40,033 nt of DNA from Phallusia fumigata (lineage: Eukaryota > Chordata > Ascidiacea > Phlebobranchia > Ascidiidae), in NCBI GenBank assembly GCA_008931825.1, contig QXVZ01020509.1:1-40033 (forward strand), written 5' to 3'. The notes below the pieces were generated by a model, which was not told the origin of the DNA, ran no database searches, and saw only the letters and a program-made list of their open reading frames with translations. Of this stretch, positions 33,301-40,033 are shown in pieces. Within the stretch, counting starts at the first letter, position 1. Each line of letters begins with the position of its first letter. The position numbers and the translations under genes were made by a program.

Positions 33301-36300
33301 GATCCAGACTTCCTGGAGGGAATTTCTAAAAGAAGTCTTGCACGACTTAAAGAGTAAGAGTTCCTTAATTATGCCATTGGCATTTTAAAACATTGTAATA
33401 AAGCCATGCAAAAAATTAAGGGTTTTTTTAAAACATCAACTTTAATAGTACAAAAAAAGTTAAATAAAACTGTAAAAACAAGTTAGTTTTGACTAATTAA
33501 CAAATCATTATGCTGGTCAGAAAGAAAAGTGCCAAAAATTGCACCATGTTATACAACAATTAGTTTGTTTTGGCCATGTACAATTACTTTTGCAGCAGAA
33601 GCATGTTGAACTGTCATTTATTACTTTTTCAGTTCTATTCACTTTATACTCGATCCAATATTGACCAAGGAACACCCAGAAAGCTTTGGTTTCATCAAAC
33701 GTCTCGCTGAGAATCTGAAACGAACCAAAAACACTGACAAGCCGAACGACAACCAGAAAAATGAGGTAGGAAAAAATTTGCTGTAATTTTATGCAGACTG
33801 ATGCTTTTGCTTTCAATTAATAAAATGTCTCGATTTCAAAACAAGAAACACATTATGGTAAACTATGCATGAATCACAATCCCTCACCCATTGCAAGGGC
33901 TACCGTTAATCTGAGACAAAAATAAGGGCAACTGAAAAAGAATATGACTTCTCTCTCTTTTTGATGAAATAATTGGAATTTAATGGACTAATGTCGAATA
34001 TTTTGTTTTTATTTTTGTACGTTCTCGTTATGGACGTGTTTTTAACATACTTGCTAAAAAATCTTATTGTTGTTTTCAATTTGCTTTTGTTTGCAGAACA
34101 TATTTGCTGTGTGTGATCTGATCGTACAACATATCCTACAGCGATCAAGTCAACATGCCGTAGCGATTATCGAACCAGATGATAAATCTGTGATGAAGTA
34201 CATTCCAACTCGTCTGTTTACAAAGGTTCGTGTATCACTGGCCAATACTGTAACTAGCTTACAAGCTACATAAATGTTTTGCAAGAAATTTGTGGTAATT
34301 AATCATTAATGGTTTCTTTGTAAATTTCTGATTGATTGGTTGATTAATGTTTTAGACTTTTAGGTTTACTGTTCTACTTACATGCAATGCCAAACATTAG
34401 CTTTTTCAAACTATTCTACTAGATTTTTGCGAGCGTGCCTCCTAAAAAACGCAAAAAAAGGTCTCAACTTATGGATCAAAATGGCCAATTTGAGTTCTGT
34501 GTTCAGCAAAAATTAGTGTCATAAACTTACACCGTTCAAAAAATTTATGTTTTCAGCCTGCCGGTCCAGACAACAACAAAATCTATTTGCCTCGTGAGTT
34601 TTACGCCAACTTGAAACCGGTGCCAACAGTGCAAAGCACAGCAGCACTAGGTGGCGACAAATACAGGAAGCACCTTTCACATCAGGGAACAAGGTAAAGA
34701 CATTGGTTGTAAAAACTTTTGAATCAGAGACATGTTAGCCAGCCGTAGGCAATTGTTGTCACCGACGGGCCAAATTTCTATTAAAATTTGACCGGCCGGC
34801 TGAAAGAGTGCGGACACAAACTGCCAGACAAATCACATGAGCTTGAATTTTTAGGTTCAGGAGCAAAATTAATTTGTTTGATGTAATAGTTTGTTAAAAC
34901 ATCTGATGAGACAGAATGAAAGGCTTCGGGACCGTAGTTTGCTCGCGACTGTGTTAGCCTGGTTAGAAAACAAGAATTTGAAAACAGGTTTAGTTCAAGA
35001 GAGGATATTGTAAGTATGTCACATTGTTGAATACAGCTTCTTTTGTCAGGGGCCGCAAATAGCGGGTATAGCAGCCTTAATGTTGCTATTTAACTGAAAA
35101 AAAAACGTTCTACAAAATTATGCCTTTCGAAATGTTAAGGAAAATTTTGCGGACCTCTGCTCTAAATAACTAAACAAAAAGAATACTGAATTCTACAATT
35201 TTAGTTTCCACCAGAAATATTGCTGTTTTTTAGAAAAATGTTGTTTCAAAAGGAATTTGGGCCAAAACGTGATTCATTCGTTTCTCCCACCGTTAGAGAA
35301 TTTATTTTAGTGATAAGTGTTTGATTTGAGCCAGTGAGGACTTGTGTAAAAATTAAAACATCTGAGATATATGAGCTTAATGTTTTGAACAGTTTTGAAA
35401 AGGTGATTAGTGAGAAAAGACGTCCATTCAAAAAGCAGCTGCAAGTTTTCGGAGGAAGTACAAAAAAGAGAGATAAGAAGTATATCTAGATGTGATAATA
35501 AATTAAAACATTTTTTTAGGGTTACATCATAGTTAGACTTCACAGCGCAGAATAGTCCTGTAGTACAAAAGCTATCTGCACTTGTTTAAAACTTTTATAG
35601 TTAACAAAGTTTGCTGAAAAATTTAACGCTTCATAGCAACAGGGTTTTTACTTGTAAACTTGCAAAGTAAAGATCTCATAAATATTCACAAGTCGGTGGT
35701 GTGTTAACAGATCATCCTTGCTATAGATTTACTAAGCCCTGTAGAAAAACCAACTCTGAAGTTAACGCGAAATCATGTAAATGATAAACGTGGGCTTTTT
35801 AGTTAAACCTGTGTAAATATTTAAAAATTTCGACTTTTCGCAATTTCCTAATATTCCACAGAAAAACAGCAACGCCAGTTCTGGGCTCCCCAACATCGCC
35901 CCCCAGTGTCAGCGACACCCCGTCCCCCCCTGCTAGTTCGCACACACCAACCAGACCTGCTAAAAACCTGCGTCAAACCTCACTTCTGTCATCCATGACA
36001 TCAACAACTTCGTCACTGCCGACGCCGCCAACCTCGCAGACCTCAACGTCACAAGTATGATTTGAATGCGGTTTATTTGTCAGTGTATAGGACAGTCCTG
36101 CACAACATAAAGTACAAGGGCCAGAACTAGGTATTCAAAAATACAACATACGAAAAATACACATGTGTAAAATACATGGAAAATACATCGACGATAATCG
36201 GCTTGTGTGAAATAAATCTGGAATGTACCGAAATGGTGACTTTTTTTCATGAGTTTCGAAAATAAGACTTTTACATCAAAAATACAACAATTACATGTAT

Positions 36301-39185
36301 TTTACACTTGTAATCTACGCGCAACAAAAAATGCAGTATTTTGAAACCCTAGCCACAACAAAATATTTTTCGCTTGCCGCATGCTAGCGTAGTTGAAAAG
36401 TTTTTGTACTGTAAGCTTTCAAGCGTTGAATAGTATCGAAAATTTGTGTTGTGCAACGGCCTGTGTTGTGCATGCGTGGTGTGGGGAAAAGGTTGCTTTT
36501 TGGTTTTGTTAAGTAGGGGTATACAAAAGCCTTATATTAGTTTTTGCTTTATATTAGTGCTCTGTGCCCATGGTAATATGACGTAACACATATATGCAGT
36601 AACAGTAAGTCAGTCGCCGTATTTTTATTGTCCTTGAGTAAATTGTTCCCGCTTTTGACCTTTTAGCGAAGCATGTTTGTATTATGAAACTCTCCGATCT
36701 TAAGAAGAAATGTTGTGAAGTTTATTGCGATGATTTTGTTTGGTATTTTTTTGTCAAATGGGGATTACATTATTTTTGCTATTCTAATAAGCTTTTACCA
36801 ATGCAGCTAATTGTGAATATTTTATCAACAACAATTGCTTTTGCTTGCAGGAGTCTGTGAGCAAACCAGCACAGCCCGCCGTTCGGTAAGTCGACGATAT
36901 GCTTTTCATGCATCTGCTGTCAGCCTGTCTCCCCTAGTTGGGTAGAAAATTTTTACAATTGATTTTTTTAATTAATCGGGTTCCAATCGTTTGAGCAAAG
37001 GCGGGTTTCGAACCAGCAAACCTTCGAGTTGCGTGGTGTGTCAGTAATTTTGTGAGGTGTTGCTAAAAACACCCTAATTTTTTTCGTGCCCATATGTATC
37101 TCCAAATCTTTCTGTTCTGTGTTTTAAACCCTAATTGGGGTGCTTCCGTCCAAAAGTTCAATGCTTCGCCTTGTATTTTCGGTTCCTCAACTACTAATCG
37201 CCTTTTCAGAACATCTGGTCGTAAAAGAAAACCCCGTAACTTATCGCCATCGCCTCCCCCGTCGAATGCGAAACAAGCTAGACTAAAGAAACTGCAGAAG
37301 TAAGCTTTTTTTGGTTTTTATCCTCGGTGGACGAAACAAGGTCCAAAGGTGGTAAGCTTTTGTGATGTCACCGTCTACATTCCTGCCTTGTTATACAGTT
37401 TCGTTCTATCTTTATGGGTCCTTATTTTGAAACTTTGTCATGTCAAAAAAACTTAGGCTAAAACTACCCTATGGAAATATTGTACTAAATTCACATATAT
37501 TTTAAATTAGGTGATAGTGAATATGGAATGGCAATATTGTGAAAGTCTTTTTGAAGTTGGTGAAAATTGTATCAACCCCTCGAATGGCTCAAAGCATTCA
37601 AAAGTATTTTAAACGTAAACGTAAGATATGTCACAAAAGTAAACGTTTGTGACATATCTTCACAACGTGTATTGTGACCCTACTCTCACTTATTCGAATA
37701 GAAAATTAAACTTGCGAGCATTTATTAGACGTTTACTGGCTGAAGAGGATAGCGTGGGTGACGAGGCCTCGAACAGCGAATCTGCCACCGAAGAAGAAAA
37801 CGTCAGTCAAGGGGAAAGCACCGAAAGTGAGAGCGCCGGCAAGCAACCGCGAAGGGCGCCATCTAGCAGGTAACTTGTCCGTGTGCGCGAAAAAACAAAC
37901 TGTTGCCAACTTGCACATGCACTTTTAGAGGCAGTTTTTTGAACACGCTTTCTGCTGTTGGTGGCGGCAATCTTTTCGAGGTGTTGAAAAGTTGTTTTAG
38001 TCTTGTGATATGTCGAGTTGACGGCTTGGTGTTATCAGATTTTCACGAGATGGGTGCGCAGTGTCGCTTAACTTTTTTGCTCAGAAAAACAGGAACACAA
38101 ACGTCTGAGGCGGTGTTTTGAACCCACAACCTCTAAAGCTACTGCGTAATGCAACCTTGAACGCACTGCTTAAAACCAAGGAAATATTTTAAAACTTCTC
38201 TGTTGTTGCGAAAAGATAAAGTAGCAAAACTTTGCAAAATAACAAATTTCTTTTCGCAGGAGCAAAGCAAAGGAGGATGTTAGTACAAAAACGGTGTCGA
38301 AAGGAGGCCGCGCCGTGGTAGCCTCAGCTTCTGTGAAAATGGCAAAGTGAGCAGTAAACAATACAGTTCTAAACCGAAACAAGCACCACGTGGTCTTCCT
38401 AATAATGCTTTTAAAGGTTTCCTTCCTGGAAGGAAGTATACCCTTTTCCGTAATATGTTTTTTTTCGTGGTAATGTGTATGGACATACGTTGGTAAACTA
38501 AATTGTGTGGTTTGTCGATACAGCCATTTGACAAGTAATTTGCGCAGAAGGAAGCAGCTGCAAGTGAAGAATGGGAACCTGGCATCGCCGTCTTCAGCCT
38601 CGGAAAGCGTAAGTTCCCCGATAAAAGTCCTCTCAAATCCCATACCTGGCCCAGTAGTTTTTAAAGCTTCTTGCACCGCGGACCCCCGGTTGTAACAAAA
38701 AAAAGTTTTGGAAAACCCAAAACTTATCTCATTTGAATTATTTGCCCGGTTATCACAGCGTTGGAACGGTTCTGGGCCAAAAGTTAACATGAAATTAAGA
38801 AACAGGGACACCTGTTGTTTACACTTAGTTTTCTGTCTAATGCCAGTTTGTTTCTACCGGTTGGACAAGGAAAAGTCGGTTAAAGTTCAATTTTGCATTG
38901 ATGATATCTGAAATTGTGCGCTGTAACTTTCACTCGAAATGACCCATTGGTTTATCCGCAGGCCCCTCAAAACGTAAAAACTTCTTTTCAAACATGTATA
39001 AACAAGAAGTATTCAACACCAAGTAATTGCCCGCCCGGCCCTAAATATGTATTTTATAAACCAGCATGATAGCACATCCAAAAGCCGTTTAGTATCAACA
39101 CGTGTTGATGAAATGCCAAAATATTTAATCAATTTAATTTATATTCCAGTCTGTCCGCCGTTCCAGCCGGCGACATGCAAAGTGA
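18355..39185 (+). CDS. PDS5: PDS5 cohesin regulator (PDS5A/B orthologue)
   Basis: HEAT-repeat protein that binds cohesin and controls cohesion and loop release. Exons: 18355-18453, 18521-18727, 18987-19180, 19530-19737, 19984-20124, 20544-20681, 20906-21133, 22820-22971, 23645-23758, 23923-24004, 24361-24552, one ending 29075, 29257-29356, 29649-29812, 30080-30194, 30596-30751, 30866-30976, 31327-31467, 31855-31974, 32506-32613, 32697-32793, 33239-33353, 33633-33765, 34097-34225, 34557-34693, 35862-36054, 36851-36885, 37210-37299, 37729-37869, 38260-38346, 38524-38608, 39150-39185. Phases agree at every junction except around the exon touching the N at 29026. About 1,365 residues (human 1,337-1,447). 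Landmarks: PPGIKDVSSDMNPTELVKAL, ILADIFRLHAP, LWNCFLGRFND, GTPRQAKYAVYCINQF, YLPREFYANL. The Ser/Thr/Pro, basic and acidic tail resembles the vertebrate disordered tail; TSGRKRKPRN is AT-hook-like. The ATG at 18355 is preferred over an upstream in-frame GTG. Confidence 0.93.
20255..22839 (+). repeat. Tandem copy of PDS5 exons around an N run, probably split haplotypes
   Basis: Bases 20255-21284 recur at 21818-22839 with scattered substitutions and small indels in introns (for example an 11-base gap near 20800) and only silent changes in exons. The second copy holds exons at 22107-22244 and 22461-22688 equal to 20544-20681 and 20906-21133. The first copy of the following exon breaks off at 21284 in the N run. 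Both repeated exons are phase 0, so a gene predictor may wrongly include them twice. Confidence 0.85.
21285..21817. other. Assembly gap (533 Ns)
   Basis: A run of unknown bases separates two near-identical PDS5 segments. Since the flanks repeat, the gap may hold little or no missing sequence. Confidence 0.95.
24553..25608. other. PDS5 intron sequence before the nested gene
   Basis: This intron part lies between PDS5 exon 24361-24552 and the 3' end of the Death-domain gene. Around 24790-25190 there is repeat-like sequence: GATGCCTGGGGTGGCAGCC near the left and CGCCACCCCACATG near the right, partly inverted relative to each other. It may be a decayed mobile element, without a visible ORF. Confidence 0.4.
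25609..28898 (-). CDS. Tandem Death-domain protein, nested antisense in a PDS5 intron
   Basis: I do not recognise a named orthologue. Exons in coding order: 28898-28042, 27795-27627, 27145-26924, 26803-26516, 26316-26202, 25939-25609, about 660 residues. Phases fit at all junctions except between the third and fourth exons, where one base is unexplained; a donor a few bases further on or an AAG acceptor would repair it. The N-terminal 340 residues look beta-rich and globular (GVFVTSNICISGNCLINV, FIADYYIWGYVTITVWGKPF). Residues 385-415 could form a coiled coil (FFSQLDQLQSKLSCIRDLQ). Two Death-like folds follow, about 420-510 (EWLWKTLLTS, IDKFLMTLLLWREK) and 550-655 (WEDRDGWLLTALNVGISNAN, then MMVFKLWRMQQ, then TVQDFCKVLSDLEI). 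Death domains assemble signalling complexes by self-association, so an adaptor role in immunity or apoptosis is plausible. The ATG at 28898 is the first Met, but an upstream coding exon cannot be ruled out. Confidence 0.75.
29026..29026. other. Single-N junction truncating a PDS5 exon
   Basis: To the right, GAGAGAGCTGTCATC opens PDS5 sequence (LERAVIVPVLIDPSCMK) that splices correctly at 29075. To the left, a TTTGCAG acceptor at 28980 could begin the same exon, but its phase does not match the exon ending at 24552. The conserved PDS5 stretch before LER is therefore incomplete or missing here. Confidence 0.7.
33048..33097. repeat. 21-bp inverted repeat (hairpin) in PDS5 intron
   Basis: The arms at 33048-33068 and 33077-33097 are reverse complements with one mismatch, and the loop is 8 bases. 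In plus-strand RNA the mismatch would be a wobble pair, giving an unbroken 21-bp stem. The loop is short for a typical microRNA precursor. A palindromic mobile-element relic is an alternative. Confidence 0.6.
35047..35159. mobile_element. Short hAT-like MITE in PDS5 intron
   Basis: The left end CAGGGGCCGCAAA and the reversed right end CAGAGGTCCGCAAAA form an imperfect terminal inverted repeat of hAT type, 113 bp apart. The flanking 8-mers do not match, so insertion is old or the limits are off by some bases. Confidence 0.45.
36127..36352. mobile_element. Inverted-repeat element (MITE) in PDS5 intron
   Basis: The outer ends CTAGGTATTCAAAAATAC and GTATTTTGAAACCCTAG are inverted, and an inner pair (ACATGTGTAAAATACATG near 36161 and CATGTATTTTACACTTGT near 36294) is inverted as well. 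The element is AT-rich and has no ORF. Its superfamily is not clear. Confidence 0.5.
37623..37660. repeat. Perfect 15-bp inverted repeat in PDS5 intron
   Basis: AAGATATGTCACAAA and TTTGTGACATATCTT are exact reverse complements around an 8-base loop, about 70 bases before the next PDS5 exon. It could form a hairpin close to the splice acceptor. No known function is claimed. Confidence 0.6.
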
Positions 39186-40033
39186 CGTCACAGAAGCATG
39201 AGCATCGGGTCCTAATCGAAATAACGCCGTCGCACCCTACATAGTTGCCTGCCGGTATAGCAACAGACTCTTTCTGATAGAATCTACCAGAAACCACCAA
39301 TGTTTGTCCCTTTCAGCTGCAGGCACGACCTTTATAAGATCGGTTTTCAACGTTTTAGCTTTTCGTTCTTGAATTGAAATTTCTAAAGAGTTTTTTAAAG
39401 ATTTTATTGAGTTATTTTTGCATTGACCCAGCTCACAGCGCCATCTTTTCACACGTTGCTAACAAGGAGAAATACAAAATGTTGCAAACCCAGATGTGGA
39501 ATTGTGATGCATGAAAGAATGGGTAAACCCCAAAGCATCAACTTCTTAACAGAACCAGAACTAGAAAATGCCCAATTAGAAAATTTATTACCATTAAGCA
39601 TCTTCTTGCCACAACCCACTTTCCATTTTCTGTACGAGAGTCATACATGATTTTCTAACATCTATATTTTTTATGAGATTCGATGTTTCAAATTCGTAGT
39701 TTGTGTCAAGGTTCGGCAAAGTTCATTCAGTTTTACTTTTGGTGGGTACGAATTTGTGAAATGTGCAAACCTACACTCAACACTGAACAGATATATGTAT
39801 TGAGGTTCTTTTAATCACAGATAAAATTACGGTCATTTCATTTAGTGCAAACAATATGTAATAAAAAAGACATACAATAAAGATCCCCACAAATTAAAAA
39901 AATACTTGTCAGACCCCGGCAATTAACACCTCATTGGAACTGAAATCACCAAAAAACATGAGGCATATGATGAGTATGGAATAAACAACAAAGATTAAAA
40001 AACACATGATTACTGGCAGTATTTTACTCCAGG
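39186..40033 (+). other. PDS5 3'UTR and downstream sequence
   Basis: The sequence after the TGA at 39183-39185 has no further coding exon. AATAAA signals lie at 39860-39865, 39876-39881 and 39980-39985, so the transcript probably ends near 39880-40010. The stop codon itself begins a TGACGTCA palindrome at 39183-39190, probably by chance. Confidence 0.5.
39876..39881 (+). terminator. Candidate PDS5 poly(A) signal
   Basis: This AATAAA is one of three within about 130 bases, roughly 690 bases after the stop codon. The clustering makes this the best candidate for the PDS5 3' end. Confidence 0.45.

Noticed and set aside
37856-37870. CTCF-like GCGCCATCTAGCAGG at the end of a PDS5 exon
   Set aside because: It matches only part of the CTCF motif and is coding sequence at a splice site, so chance is likely.
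38170-38811. 213-codon minus-strand open frame over the PDS5 tail exons
   Set aside because: It overlaps several well-supported PDS5 exons and introns on the other strand and its translation shows no domain.
38650-38980. Possible mobile element after a PDS5 exon
   Set aside because: CAGTAGTTTTTAAAGCTTCT resembles a hAT end, but I could not match a clear opposite end or target duplication.
39183-39190. TGACGTCA at the PDS5 stop codon
   Set aside because: A CRE-like palindrome formed by stop codon and UTR bases far from any start site has no clear role.

Overview
This is eukaryotic, animal DNA: AT-rich, with many short exons split by GT..AG introns of roughly 70-1200 bp, no operons and no bacterial signals. 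The protein set (SLC10 carrier, L3MBTL2, SUMO2/3, PDS5, a tandem Death-domain protein), the compact introns and the apparent allelic divergence fit an ascidian such as Ciona. The genus is an inference with moderate confidence; 'invertebrate deuterostome' is safer.

Layout. (1) 1-842, minus: first two exons of an SLC10 sodium/bile-acid-type carrier, running off the left edge. (2) 843-3679: intergenic. (3) 3680-13592, plus: L3MBTL2, with an FCS zinc finger, four MBT repeats and an acidic tail, 15 exons, start and stop resolved. (4) 13571-15420: L3MBTL2 3' region with degraded pieces of both L3MBTL2 and PDS5, largely present twice. (5) 16639-17480, minus: complete SUMO2/3 gene in five exons, one intron with a GC donor. 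(6) 17481-18354: divergent promoter region shared by SUMO and PDS5, with a consensus CRE at its midpoint and an E2F-like site close to PDS5. (7) 18355-39185, plus: PDS5 cohesin regulator, about 32 exons. (8) 25609-28898, minus: a six-exon gene for a protein with two C-terminal Death-like domains, nested inside one PDS5 intron on the opposite strand.

Three of the genes belong to connected chromatin processes: L3MBTL2 is a PRC1.6/E2F6-complex subunit, PDS5 regulates cohesin, and SUMO modifies many chromatin proteins. This is suggestive only, since neighbouring housekeeping genes can be unrelated.

Assembly state matters. Single N characters lie at 11402, 13305, 13570, 14687 and 29026, and an N run covers 21285-21817. 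Three of these lie between near-identical direct copies, as expected for two haplotypes placed in series, so duplicated L3MBTL2 and PDS5 exons should be counted once. In the last L3MBTL2 exon, removing the single Ns restores an open frame across two diverged 88-codon repeats and a short terminal peptide. I found no evidence for a wholly new biological system. The most unusual observations are the PDS5-like and L3MBTL2-like fragments downstream of L3MBTL2, the nested Death-domain gene, and the divergent SUMO/PDS5 arrangement.
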